Assembly: GCA_965247125.1 (NCBI GenBank)
Contig: CBDFGO010000002.1
Location: 496,001 to 560,000 of the forward strand
Length of the DNA stretch: 64,000 nucleotides
Direction: 5' to 3'
Source: CALBJU01 sp965247125
GTDB taxonomy: Bacteria; Bacteroidota; Rhodothermia; Rhodothermales; UBA10348
Shown here one piece after another: positions 26,404-35,646 of the stretch. The notes beneath the pieces are model-generated. The model was not told the origin of the DNA. It saw only the letters and a list, made by a program, of their open reading frames with translations, and searched no databases. The number at the start of each line of letters is the position of its first letter. Position 1 is the first letter of the stretch. Position numbers and translations under genes: made by a program.

Positions 26404-29400
26404 ATGATCAATCTTTCGATGCCCAATCTGAATCCATGGCGCACCAATTTTTTTATACTGTCTCTATTTTTTAGCATGTGTTGCGTTTTTACCGTTCAGG
26501 CGCAGAACCTTTCCGTATCTAAATCGGGGATGTCTCGCGCAGCCCTACCCACCCACGAACTTTTCTTTGAGATTCTTTCAGGTTCCACCGCTGATAGGGT
26601 GGACATCTACGCAAGCACAGGACATACATCAAGTCCGAGTATTGCCGTGTCTCTCATAAAAGGACAATCCGGGTGGACGGATGTGTGCCTAGAATCTGTT
26701 AATGAATACCATTGGGTAGTCGAAGTAGGTGAAATCTATGGAGCAGGACCCAAGTGTGAAACTTATGATATTTGGGATCCCAATGAACTCTATTCTATCG
26801 AAATAAATGCTCTTGAGTCCGGGCAAGTCGAGCACACGATATCACTTTTGTATATGAATTGTGATCTTGACTGGGACGATACGACGCCGCATAAAGAAGC
26901 AAACGGTTTCTACTGCCTCTACGCGGATACTGCCAATAAGGCAGATTTGGCAATTGAACTTGATCCGGATGGTTTTGGAGTAGTACCTGTAGATTTGGGA
27001 TCAGATGATTATGAATATCTAGGCGCAAAGTTTACAAGCGATGATAAGTGGATATATCCTCACCACTTGATCGACTACTGCGCCAGTGCTGTAATTACCG
27101 GCGGGAATGGAAGCGTTGAGTCGTGTGAAGGTGAGTCAAAGAACACGAAGTATTTCGTCATGACCTTTCAGACGACGCTCGACGATTATACACTTACAGC
27201 AGACGCAGATCTGGAATTGGTGGAAGAAGCACCGGCAGCAAATCCCATTGTCTACTGGGGTGATGTAAAACTGACCTTTGCGGACGATACAGAGTTGATT
27301 GTCGGAGACGATGTTACGCTGATTCTGGACGGAACAGAAATAAATCTTGACGGCCAATACGGTGCTTTTACTGCCATAAGGGGCAGTTTTATAGAACTGA
27401 CGGGTGGCGCAGAAATTGCTGGAGATGCGTCGGATTCATACGATCAGCAAATCGTTTTCGAGGGAAACGGATCCGGAACGACTGGATATGATCTGACTAT
27501 TTCCGGCAATGCGACATTTAAACATGTTTATGCGACGCTTGAGGACGGTAATGACGGAGTTGTCAAAAACGGAGCTACACTGTATATGGACGGATCGACA
27601 TCGCGGCGGTCCAAATTCTCTATTGATGGATACCTACTAATAGAAAGCGGCGGACTAATTCAGTGTCTCGGAACCGGTACAGAACTTATTGGCGACGGCG
27701 TAAACTGGAATCAATCTGACAATATTGAGGATTTAAACCCTAACAGTGCCGGAATAGACATGAATTGTTCTGGAGCATGTATTGTCGCCGACAATGGGGG
27801 CTCTGTTAGGTTCAACACCGGATCGACGCTTACTTTTGAAGATGGAGGGTTTCTCGCGCTTAAAAATGGAGGACAAATTGTTCTTGAAAGCAATGCTGAG
27901 ATGATATTCAAATCGGATGCGGGGGATTACGATATCGATGCAGGAGCTACGTTTAAATTGGGCGAAAACGCTCTGATTACCTTCGACAAGGCCCTTGACC
28001 TGACAGGTACTTCCTCAAATCCAATCGTTTTTGAACGGCTTGATCCGAACGAGAGCTGGGATTACCTCGACCTGAAAGCCGACGGAAATACTCTCGAATA
28101 CGTCGTATTTGATGGAGGAACGAAGAATATTCATGTCAGGAGTACCAATAATACTTTTACGAATATTACTTCGAAAAACGGTGAAAATGGCCTGAGTGCT
28201 GCGGCTGATTTCGTAAGTGGTCGAAGCAGCTTTACGTTGGAGGATAGTTATCTGCGGGACAATTCAAATGACGGTCTTGTTGCAGTTAATTCTAATGTCA
28301 CAATAACAGGAACAGAGATCACCGGTTCTGGAGAGGCTGGAATGTCATTGACTAGCTCCACCATTATCAACTTGGATGATAATCTTATTGAGGACAACGC
28401 TTCGTCAGCCGCGTCTGCCGGAGGAGTTGAAGTACTCTCTGGAGCCTGGTTCTACATGGATGATGAGGCTAACAACACCATCCGTGACAATGGTGGCGAT
28501 GAAATTCTGGCGACGTCATCCGGCCAGATCCACGCCGGCAAATGGCTGGGTGAATGTGAAGGCGGCCCGCCCCCGTGCGGTGGAGGTGGTTTCAATGATA
28601 TCTATGATTCTTCAGATCCTGGGACAACTTACAAGTACATCGACAACGACTCATCCTATGGCGCGGATGCAGAAAAAAATTATTGGGGGGAAACTCCCAC
28701 TTCGGCCCTGTTTGACGGATCGGTCGATTACACGCCTTACTCATCTGTGTCTGTAGGCGCCTACAAGGCTGGTTCGCTAACTCCGAGAATGACTCTTGGA
28801 AAAACGATTGCGGAATTACGAGTTCGGCTGCAGGAAACAGGACTTGGTGTTGATGCTGAGTCGCTGGCAAGACTGTATTCCCTTCAAAAGGCAGATCAGA
28901 AAGATAGATTCGGAGAAAGTGAACGTACAATCGGATATTTCGAAAATCTTGTTTCCGCGTTTGCCGGCGTTGACTTATCTAGAAGCTCGGGATCGATCCA
29001 AGCCGCCTCTGATCGGGCGATCTTAATTGTATTCCAAGAATATATGGGCACGGAAGATTTCGAAAGTGCAGTTCATCTATTAGCCGACCATCACGCCAAA
29101 ATGTCAGGCGTAAAAGAAAGAAGCGAGTTCATTCTTTCAGCTGTTTTGCTTGCAGATTATTTCGGTCAGACGGCAACAGCAAATTCCTATTTCACTGAAC
29201 TCTCGAAATTGTCTGGAAATAGCGATCATGAGCAGAGGGAGCTGGATGTACTAGCACGAGAGCTCTCTTTTTCGGGCCGGATAGAGCATTCTGACCGAAA
29301 CTCCCCTAGAGTATTTCCGAGTTTGAGTCGTTCAGCTGCATCGAAAACGGTGCAGAGCGATGTATCTGATACTTCGGAGCTGTCTCTTTATCCCAATCCT

Positions 29401-29646
29401 GCCAATCCGAATACGGTCGTAAGGTTCGTGCTCGCTGAAAAGAGTGCCGTTGAGATTGAGTTCGTCGATATATTGGGTCGCACGATTCAAAAAAAATCAA
29501 TTCTCTCAGCTCAACCCGGAAGCCATACTGTTAATGTGGATTTGTCGCGTTTCGCGAGTGGTCAGTATCTGGTGAGGCTAGTGGTTGTTGGTGAAAATGG
29601 CGTTGGTCGCGCAACAGAAACTCGAAAACTGATCGTTATGAAGTAG
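26404..29646 (+). CDS. Large secreted beta-helix-like protein with type IX sorting tail
   Basis: 1080 residues; signal peptide ends 'FTVQAQ' (an ATG at 26419 is an alternative start). Residues about 50-270 form a domain with several Cys ('SGWTDVCLE', 'CDLDWDD', 'SVESCEGESKN') that may bind ligands or carry disulfides. Residues about 280-800 are beta-solenoid-like: 'GDDVTLILDGTEINLDG', 'IYIESGGLIQCLGTGTE'-style turns, 'GTEITGSGEAGMSLTSSTI'. The end has a helical linker and a type IX tail 'LSLYPNPANPNTVVRFVL' with 'FASGQYLVRLVV'. It is likely a surface protein. It is co-transcribed with the gene at 24504 and shares its AT-rich composition, which suggests acquisition as a pair. Confidence 0.82.
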   Translation: MINLSMPNLNPWRTNFFILSLFFSMCCVFTVQAQNLSVSKSGMSRAALPTHELFFEILSGSTADRVDIYASTGHTSSPSIAVSLIKGQSGWTDVCLESVNEYHWVVEVGEIYGAGPKCETYDIWDPNELYSIEINALESGQVEHTISLLYMNCDLDWDDTTPHKEANGFYCLYADTANKADLAIELDPDGFGVVPVDLGSDDYEYLGAKFTSDDKWIYPHHLIDYCASAVITGGNGSVESCEGESKNTKYFVMTFQTTLDDYTLTADADLELVEEAPAANPIVYWGDVKLTFADDTELIVGDDVTLILDGTEINLDGQYGAFTAIRGSFIELTGGAEIAGDASDSYDQQIVFEGNGSGTTGYDLTISGNATFKHVYATLEDGNDGVVKNGATLYMDGSTSRRSKFSIDGYLLIESGGLIQCLGTGTELIGDGVNWNQSDNIEDLNPNSAGIDMNCSGACIVADNGGSVRFNTGSTLTFEDGGFLALKNGGQIVLESNAEMIFKSDAGDYDIDAGATFKLGENALITFDKALDLTGTSSNPIVFERLDPNESWDYLDLKADGNTLEYVVFDGGTKNIHVRSTNNTFTNITSKNGENGLSAAADFVSGRSSFTLEDSYLRDNSNDGLVAVNSNVTITGTEITGSGEAGMSLTSSTIINLDDNLIEDNASSAASAGGVEVLSGAWFYMDDEANNTIRDNGGDEILATSSGQIHAGKWLGECEGGPPPCGGGGFNDIYDSSDPGTTYKYIDNDSSYGADAEKNYWGETPTSALFDGSVDYTPYSSVSVGAYKAGSLTPRMTLGKTIAELRVRLQETGLGVDAESLARLYSLQKADQKDRFGESERTIGYFENLVSAFAGVDLSRSSGSIQAASDRAILIVFQEYMGTEDFESAVHLLADHHAKMSGVKERSEFILSAVLLADYFGQTATANSYFTELSKLSGNSDHEQRELDVLARELSFSGRIEHSDRNSPRVFPSLSRSAASKTVQSDVSDTSELSLYPNPANPNTVVRFVLAEKSAVEIEFVDILGRTIQKKSILSAQPGSHTVNVDLSRFASGQYLVRLVVVGENGVGRATETRKLIVMK

Positions 29647-29677
29647 TGGCGGAATCCAAGATTCGGTGATATTTCAG

Positions 29678-29923
29678 AGCCGCAAGAGCTTCCTGTAAAA
29701 TTTGTAGTCGCTCAGAACTATCCGAACCCATTCAACCCAACAACCACAAATGAATACACCATTCCGGAAGAGCTTCATCTTAGGTTAAAGGTCTATGATT
29801 CTTCAGGAAGGCACGTGGATTCGCTTGTCGACGGCTACCAAAACGCCTGAATACACTCCGTGGTATTTGATGCTTCAAATCTTCCAAGCGGAGTTTGTAA
29901 CTATCACTTTGGCATGACCCCGG
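29678..29923 (+). pseudogene. Broken type IX sorting tail remnant
   Basis: In one frame the DNA reads 'LPVKFVVAQNYPNPFNPTT', then 'LRLKVYDSSGRHVDSLVDGY', a TGA, and continues in the same frame as 'HSVVFDASNLPSGV'. This is the canonical tail with an in-frame stop where a Gly or Glu codon is expected, and with no gene body. It is a second orphan tail, now on the right side of the two secreted-protein genes. Confidence 0.8.
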
Positions 29924-29978
29924 TTTTTTGATCCAGTATGTATGTTAGGATGCATGGCCCTTAATCAACTGCATCAAC

Positions 29979-30257
29979 ATGAAAGGAAGTAAACACACCG
30001 CAGGCCAGATCATCGAGAAACTTCGCACGGTTGAATCGCTGAGTGCTCAGGGCCAATCGATAGCTGAAGCTGTCAAATCCATTGAAGTAACTGAACAGAC
30101 TTACTAGCGATGGAAGAAGAAGTACGGCGGGATGCACAAGCAGGACATTCGTCGTCTCAAGGAACTCGAGAAGGAGAATACCCGGCTGAAAAAGCTGCTG
30201 GCAGATCAGGTTCTTGATAATGCCATCTTGAAAGAGGCAATAACGGGAAAGTATTAA
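29979..30257 (+). pseudogene. Decayed IS3-family orfA (second, unrelated copy)
   Basis: 92 codons reading as an IS3/IS407-type OrfA: 'MKGSKHTAGQIIEKLRTVE', then a TAG inside 'TEQTY*RWKKKYGGM', then 'DIRRLKELEKENTRLKKLL'. The internal stop lies in the helix-turn-helix, so no functional protein is made. It is not closely related to the intact IS at 11.1-12.4 kb. Confidence 0.85.
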
Positions 30258-30388
30258 GCCCGTCGCGTCGCAGATTGGCCGTTCGTCATGTTCAGAAGAG
30301 TCTGAATGTGAGTGAGCGGCGGGCTTGCCTGGTACTTTCTAAAGCACGTTCAACTCAGCGATATCGGTCTACATTGGCTGATCGCGAC
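30254..30388 (+). pseudogene. N-terminal fragment of IS3-family orfB, cut at the prophage edge
   Basis: In frame 'LSPSRRRLAVRHVQKSLNV', 'SERRACLVLSKARSTQRYR' and 'STLADRD' match the start of an IS3 OrfB. Homology stops at about 30,388, where the next bases are the stop codon of the leftward exonuclease gene. The missing rest of the transposase is not in the window. The abrupt cut marks the junction with the prophage or a deletion end point. Confidence 0.82.
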
Positions 30389-31201
30389 CTAGGCTTGGCG
30401 CGTGCCGCCGTAGACCTCTTCCATAGCGGCGTGGAATCCATCTCGATCGCCCTTCCAATGCAGGCGAGCCGAAACGATGTCTTTCACGTGCTGGGGGAAG
30501 GTGCCGCCCAGCATCCAATTCATGTATCTGATGTCGTGGTAACCCAACAGTGGCCTCCCGTTGGACTTTCCGAACCCGAAGCTGAGGCCCCACGGCTCCC
30601 ACACGAAGTGCTCGCTCGGCCCGCACCAGTGCTTCATGTCAGGGAAGCAGGCGTCGCAGAGCTCGTCTGTACTGAGGTCCTCGAGCCCAAACTCCCGGAT
30701 CATCTCGTAGAGGACGGCCTCGGTCGCGGTGACATCCGAAAGAGCATCGTGCTGATCCGTCATTTCGGATCCGACGAATTCGCGATATGCGTCCTCGAGT
30801 TTTCTGGGACGCCGAGCGAGCCACAGCTTATACGGGTCGATCTTCGTCTTTCCGACGAAGGGGTCGGCCAGGCCGCAGCGCTTCAATTCAGCCGCTACGA
30901 TAGCAATGTCAAAATCAACATTGTAGCCGACGATGACGTCGGCGGCGAGGACCTGTTGATAGATGAACTCCGCGAAGTGCGAGAACGGCTTCTCGTTTTC
31001 GAGCATGGCCGCGGTGATCTTGTGGACAGCCAGGGCCCCGGGAGATATCTCTATTGTGGGCTTCATGAGCCACTTGTAGGACAGGCGCCCCTCTCCCTTT
31101 TCGAGGATCATGGCCAGCTGTACCACCTGGTCTTTGTCGCGCTGGGTGCCTGTCGTTTCGACGTCCAGGAATAGCTTGGCGTTTGAATCATTCTTCTTCA
31201 T
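30389..31201 (-). CDS. DnaQ-like 3'-5' exonuclease (DEDDh)
   Basis: 270 residues. The N-terminal 170 residues form an RNase-T/DnaQ exonuclease domain with all motifs: ExoI 'LFLDVETTGT' (D, E), ExoII 'GYNVDFDIAI' (D), ExoIII 'DQHDALSDVTAT' (H, D). The last 90 residues are of a type seen in phage exonucleases ('GKSNGRPLLGYHDIRYMNWM'), resembling the exodeoxyribonuclease-X-like C-terminal motif. It should trim 3' ends during phage recombination or proofreading. It is the last gene of the early leftward operon and its ATG overlaps the preceding gene by 4 bases. Its stop codon lies directly at the prophage edge. Confidence 0.88.
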   Translation of the reverse strand: MKKNDSNAKLFLDVETTGTQRDKDQVVQLAMILEKGEGRLSYKWLMKPTIEISPGALAVHKITAAMLENEKPFSHFAEFIYQQVLAADVIVGYNVDFDIAIVAAELKRCGLADPFVGKTKIDPYKLWLARRPRKLEDAYREFVGSEMTDQHDALSDVTATEAVLYEMIREFGLEDLSTDELCDACFPDMKHWCGPSEHFVWEPWGLSFGFGKSNGRPLLGYHDIRYMNWMLGGTFPQHVKDIVSARLHWKGDRDGFHAAMEEVYGGTRQA

Positions 31202-31839
31202 GATTGGCCTCGTGATGAGAGTCCCTGCAGGCGGGCCTCAGAGATGGTGTGATAGGTGTCGGCGCTGCCTCCAGGCACATCGGGGTGGTGTAGCTTGGCC
31301 AGGCGCTTGAAAGCCCGATCGATCTCATCGGCTGAAGCCCCCATATCGATTTCGAGTACGTCCCACCAGGCGGCGCCCGAGCCTTCGCCGGCTGCCGGCA
31401 ACATGCGCTCCTCGAGGCCGGAAAAAACGCCCTTCATGATGTCGGTACATTTGTAGCGATCGAGGCCGCGCAGATTCTTGATCGTTCTGGCAATGGCGCG
31501 AATATTATCCTGTATGTTGTTCCAGGCATCACACGCAATCACCTTCTGCTGGTCGCCCAGGACGAAATAGACAGCAATGGCCGGGTCATCAGGATTGCGC
31601 CGCTGCGAGTAGAACTCTCCGTCCTGCCGAAGCGGGATATCGGTCGAGACCACTACGTTTTTCGCCTTAAGCAGACGCAATTCCGTTCTGAGGAATGTGC
31701 GCTCGGCTTCGAGCGTGCGCCGCAAGGTCTTGCCGAGATCGTAGTCGTAGCGGGTCTTCTTGAACGGAGACAGCTTCGGGTACTTAGTTCGCGGATATCC
31801 GAGTGGCCAGCGCAGTGGATATGCTTCGATGTCCTGCAT
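31198..31839 (-). CDS. Phage J-domain protein
   Basis: About 213 residues from ATG 31839; an ATG at 31869 is also possible. The N-terminus 'YPLRWPLGYPRTKYPKLSPF' and the middle 'VVVSTDIPLRQDGEFY', 'DDPAIAVYFVLGDQQKVIAC' identify a known phage family. The C-terminal 60 residues are a J domain with 'DVLEIDMGASADEIDRAFK' and the HPD motif in 'AKLHHPDVPGG'. J domains stimulate the ATPase of DnaK, so this protein may recruit the host chaperone to a phage replication or recombination complex, as lambda P needs DnaJ/DnaK. It overlaps the upstream small gene by 56 bases and the exonuclease by 4. Confidence 0.8.
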   Translation of the reverse strand: MQDIEAYPLRWPLGYPRTKYPKLSPFKKTRYDYDLGKTLRRTLEAERTFLRTELRLLKAKNVVVSTDIPLRQDGEFYSQRRNPDDPAIAVYFVLGDQQKVIACDAWNNIQDNIRAIARTIKNLRGLDRYKCTDIMKGVFSGLEERMLPAAGEGSGAAWWDVLEIDMGASADEIDRAFKRLAKLHHPDVPGGSADTYHTISEARLQGLSSRGQS

Positions 31840-32194
31840 GCTTTCGTGCCAGGTGTTGGGGTTCAACAATTGTGATGTGTGGGCTTCGTATGGAAAACCC
31901 GACCTCGCCGATGCGCCAGGCCATGAGGTCGACGAAGTACATATTCCACTGCTGGCCGCGCTTGAAGGCTGGCAGGCCCCAGTGCTTTATCCACTCATCG
32001 ATCACGGTCTCTCGCTTGACAGCCGATAGGACGGCTGCGTCGGACGCCGAAATGACGGTCTTCATCCGGATGGCGTGCTGGCGCCAGAGCTCGAGCTCGC
32101 GCTGCACAGGGCTCACGGCCCGCTCGACAGCGCTCTCGACGATACTGGCGAGTTCGCTCCTCGAGAGCCGGTCGATTTGAAGGACTTCGTTCAT
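31784..32194 (-). CDS. Small phage DNA-binding protein (excisionase-like HTH)
   Basis: Up to 136 residues. An N-terminal short helical stretch ('LSRSELASIVESAVERAV') is followed by 'ISASDAAVLSAVKRETVIDEW' and 'GLPAFKRGQQWNMYFVDLMAW', which fits the winged-helix MerR/excisionase fold (helix, turn, helix, then a beta wing). The final 30 residues overlap the J-domain gene and look less protein-like. The start ATG overlaps the stop of the upstream fusion nuclease gene by 4 bases. It could be an excisionase or a small architectural protein; I am not sure which. Confidence 0.55.
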   Translation of the reverse strand: MNEVLQIDRLSRSELASIVESAVERAVSPVQRELELWRQHAIRMKTVISASDAAVLSAVKRETVIDEWIKHWGLPAFKRGQQWNMYFVDLMAWRIGEVGFSIRSPHITIVEPQHLARKHAGHRSISTALATRISAN

Positions 32195-35100
32195 AGCGGC
32201 GCCTCCTCGAGCTCCATTTCTTCGGGCTCGGCCTGTGCCGGCGCCGGCGTCTGTTTTCCGAGCTCAATGCGATCAGGAATGCGGGAGGCGAACGAGGGGT
32301 TGTGCGTCACGAGAATGACACGCGAGAACCGATCCTTGAGCCGCTCGAACATTTCGATGACCACGATCGCGCGCTCCGTGTCGAGCGCATCGAAGGTCTC
32401 ATCGATTCTAATGGCGCCGGCGCTGCGCCCGGTGAGGCGGGCAATCCACCTGGTCATCGCGATGCGCAGAGCGATCTGAAATAGTCGCTTCTCTCCTCCT
32501 GAGAACCGAGAGACGTCGCGGCGTCCGTGCTGGTCGATGGCCATGATCGCCAGGTCTTCTTTCATGGATCCGTCGGCATTCTGGGTCTGCGTCTTGATCT
32601 CGATTGCAAACCTTCCGTCGGTCGCCTCACTGACGATCTCGTGGGCGTCCTGTTCGAGATCTGCCATCGACGCATCGAGCAGAAGCGCTTGGGCGCCCTT
32701 CTTGCCGAAGGCCTCCTGGAGCACGCGCAGCAGCGCCACACGGGCTTTCTTTGCGGAGGTGCGCTGGGTGTTTTCCCACACCGTTTTGCGGCGGACATTC
32801 AGCGCCTCGAGAGCCTCGGCAGTGCGAGCTCGGTGCTCTTTCGCCTCCACAACCTGCCCGTCGATCGAATCCTTGCGCAGCACAGCCTCGGTGGCCTCGA
32901 GCGCTGCCGCGGTGATGGCGCTGCGAAGGACATACAGGTCTGGGAGCAATTTTATCTGCTGTTCAGCAGCGGCCAGAACCCTGTGCCTCTCGGTCGTTCT
33001 AGCCTCGAGCTCTTCTTTTTTTGAGGCGCGATCGCGAAGAACGGGAAGCTGTTCAACTTCCGGCCGCAGGACCTTGGCCGTGGTCGTCAGGTTCGCCGCC
33101 TGCAGCTCTGTCAGGTCAGAGGGCGTAGGCGGAAGTTTTCGATGCGACTGCAGTTGGTCTTCGTACCCCTTCAGCGCTTCTCGGGCAGGGGCCAAATGAA
33201 CTGCAGCGCTGGCGATCTTCAGGCTTGCCGCTTTGCACAGTTCCAGTCTGTTTTCCTCGGCTTCGATGAGCGGCCCCAGCCGCGCCAGGCCTTTCTTATT
33301 AGATTCCAGGCCGAGCTCCGCATCACGACCACGGGCTTTCCACTCTTCAGTTGATCCAACCTGAGCCTTCAGAGACGCCAGGATTGGGCACGGCGCGCAG
33401 TCGGTGCCGAACAGCGGGGAGAGCTGGCGTGACTCCTCGAGGGCCTTTACCTGATCGGCTGCCGAGGCGATAGCGGCGTTGAGTTCTGCGTTTTTCTCAA
33501 CAAGCTGGCCCGCCTCTGTGTTGAGTTGGTCCAGCTGCACCTTGACCGTTGGTTGAGCCGCCGCGTTTCCCCGATCCGCATCGGTGATATCATAGAGCGC
33601 GATTGTGTTTTCCTGCGTGGCTATCGAGGTCGTTAGGTTGTCGTCAATCGTTTTCCATGATGAATATTTCTGGTGGGCTGAGAGTTGACCATCCGCGTAC
33701 TCGAGCCGCGACGCTTTCGCCTCGAACGACGGGAGACTGGCTGCCGCCTGGGCCGCAGCGTCCGAGTCAAGCCTTGCTAGTTGGTAGTCGGTTCTCAACC
33801 GCGGGATATCGGGAGCTCCTTTGTGGGCCTCCTCTCCGCGGGCGAGGATTTCTTTGCGCCCCACCAAGGTGTCGGTGAGATTCTTAAGAACTGTGTCCGC
33901 GCCAGTCTGCTCTTTACCCAATTCGAGCAGCTGTCCATCGACCCGGATGAGTTCTTCGTCCTTCGCCCTTATCTCCTCCGGCAGGCCCGCTTCGGCCTCG
34001 ATGCTGCGCTCGATTTCGCCGAGTTCGGCGGTCTCCTTTGCGGCCTCCTGTTTTGAGCGCTGTGACAGCTCCTCGAGTCCGTCCGAACCCATGAGCTCGC
34101 CGAAAACACGGCGCCGATCGACAACGGGCAAAAGACAGATGTCGCCGGTACCGCCCTGGCCCGAGAACCACGACACTAGCGCGCTCTGCTTACTTCCCAG
34201 AAGGTGCTCGATCGCCTTATCGAAATCTCCCACCTTGGGGCCGGCCACGATCCGAGGGGCGCCTGCCTCCATGATTTCGAGTGTGGCCTCGTGAGATTTC
34301 GTCTTCGCCGTCTGGTGAAGCCGTCGGCTGGCCACATAGCGATCCTCCCCGTACTTAAAGACCGTTCTGAGCTCGGAGGTGCCGCTACCGTTCTGGGTCA
34401 TCACGTCGTAGAGTGGCCCCGGGTAGGATGGGAATTCCCCGTGGAGGCACGCAAAATCAGCTTCTGCGAGAATAGTCTTGCCCGTCCCGTTCGCGGCGAG
34501 AATCGCAACCAGGCTTCCGAATTCTGACCAGTCAATTGACAGATCAAGGTGCGGTCCGATCTCCTTGATGTGGGTCTCAATGATATCGAGCGTGCCGCCC
34601 CGGGCCGATCGCTGAAGACCTGACGCGGAGAGCGCGCCCATCTCGAGAAGCCTCGCCAGCTCGTCGTGCAGCTCCTTCGTGATCTCGATATCGTTGGCCT
34701 TCAGATAGAGATCCAGGACGGCGTGCATGTCCGAGAGTATGCCCTCGGGGATGTCGTCGATTCGGCGCTGAATCGCCTGGCGCTCAATTACCGGATCAAT
34801 CTTGTCGCGCGGCCCAATATCACCGATTTCCGCCGCTGTCGGCGTCCATCCTTCCGTCCGAATTCGGGTCACCTCTGCCGGATTTGTCACGGGTTTTGGC
34901 TCGCCCTGCGTCCAGATGAGTGTCCGATACTGAGGGGCCTCGCGGAGCTCTACCCACTCGACCTCGTTCGAATCAGTGTCGTAGATCTCGAAGCCCTGGG
35001 GGTTGCCTTCTTCTCCGTGATTCAGTTGGCGCAGCGCCCCCACGTAGAAGGGCTGGCGCCGGTGAAAATCGCCGAGCGCGATATGATCGAAGCCGTATGC

Positions 35101-35646
35101 CAGGAGTTCATTTGAGCCGATCGCAAAGTGGCCGTGCTCGCAGTACTGAGTCCCCGACATGTGGGCACCGCGCACCTGGCCGTGGCCGATCAGTACTCTC
35201 GTCTCTGCCCTGACATGCTCGTCCTGGAGGCGAAGTGCTTCCTCAATACGGGGAGCCATCTGCGCCTCGTAGTACCACGGCACACAGTAGAATTCGATTC
35301 CTTCTCCCATCGGAATGCGCGATGGTTCTGAAATGACGGTAACATTGTCGAGGGAGGCCAGTGACCAGTTGGCCGAACGCGTCGTGTCGTTGGGCTTGTC
35401 GTGATTTCCATCAACCAGGTACCAACGAATTCCAGAGTTAGCCAGGAGACGGGCGACGGTCCACGTGATGCGCCCTGTTGATGCAGATCGGTCGTGAATG
35501 TTATCTCTATCGAACGTATCGCCGGCGACAAATGCCGTGAATACGTCCCGCTCTACCATCGCGCGAATGGCCGCGCTCATCTGTGCTTCGAATACGTCGA
35601 GATCTGAGCCTCTGACGTGCAGGTCTGCTAGGATGGCAATCTTCAT
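32191..35646 (-). CDS. Mre11-Rad50 (SbcD-SbcC) fusion: metallophosphoesterase joined to SMC-type ATPase
   Basis: 1151 residues from ATG 35646; a start at 35724 would add a 26-residue non-conserved leader. Residues 1-250 are an Mre11/SbcD nuclease with all metal motifs: D8-x-H10, 'AGDTFDRDN' (D43), 'DGNHD' (N81-D83), 'GHGQVRG' (H155), 'LGDFH' (H195). A linker of about 120 residues follows. Residues about 370-1151 are a Rad50/SbcC ATPase: Walker A 'AANGTGKT' (K390), two coiled-coil arms, a CAPC zinc hook (C750, C753), the signature 'FSGGEK' (about 1048-1053) and Walker B 'IDETFDALD' (about 1081-1089). Such complexes process DNA ends for recombination. In bacteria and T4 (gp46/gp47) the two parts are separate genes; here they are one chain. 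It is preceded by the sequence AATCAGACCCC. Confidence 0.93.
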   Translation of the reverse strand: MKIAILADLHVRGSDLDVFEAQMSAAIRAMVERDVFTAFVAGDTFDRDNIHDRSASTGRITWTVARLLANSGIRWYLVDGNHDKPNDTTRSANWSLASLDNVTVISEPSRIPMGEGIEFYCVPWYYEAQMAPRIEEALRLQDEHVRAETRVLIGHGQVRGAHMSGTQYCEHGHFAIGSNELLAYGFDHIALGDFHRRQPFYVGALRQLNHGEEGNPQGFEIYDTDSNEVEWVELREAPQYRTLIWTQGEPKPVTNPAEVTRIRTEGWTPTAAEIGDIGPRDKIDPVIERQAIQRRIDDIPEGILSDMHAVLDLYLKANDIEITKELHDELARLLEMGALSASGLQRSARGGTLDIIETHIKEIGPHLDLSIDWSEFGSLVAILAANGTGKTILAEADFACLHGEFPSYPGPLYDVMTQNGSGTSELRTVFKYGEDRYVASRRLHQTAKTKSHEATLEIMEAGAPRIVAGPKVGDFDKAIEHLLGSKQSALVSWFSGQGGTGDICLLPVVDRRRVFGELMGSDGLEELSQRSKQEAAKETAELGEIERSIEAEAGLPEEIRAKDEELIRVDGQLLELGKEQTGADTVLKNLTDTLVGRKEILARGEEAHKGAPDIPRLRTDYQLARLDSDAAAQAAASLPSFEAKASRLEYADGQLSAHQKYSSWKTIDDNLTTSIATQENTIALYDITDADRGNAAAQPTVKVQLDQLNTEAGQLVEKNAELNAAIASAADQVKALEESRQLSPLFGTDCAPCPILASLKAQVGSTEEWKARGRDAELGLESNKKGLARLGPLIEAEENRLELCKAASLKIASAAVHLAPAREALKGYEDQLQSHRKLPPTPSDLTELQAANLTTTAKVLRPEVEQLPVLRDRASKKEELEARTTERHRVLAAAEQQIKLLPDLYVLRSAITAAALEATEAVLRKDSIDGQVVEAKEHRARTAEALEALNVRRKTVWENTQRTSAKKARVALLRVLQEAFGKKGAQALLLDASMADLEQDAHEIVSEATDGRFAIEIKTQTQNADGSMKEDLAIMAIDQHGRRDVSRFSGGEKRLFQIALRIAMTRWIARLTGRSAGAIRIDETFDALDTERAIVVIEMFERLKDRFSRVILVTHNPSFASRIPDRIELGKQTPAPAQAEPEEMELEEAPL

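Noticed and set aside
30275..31174. 299-codon rightward open frame across the prophage edge
   Set aside because: Its first 38 codons are the orfB remnant; the rest is antisense to the exonuclease gene and not protein-like.
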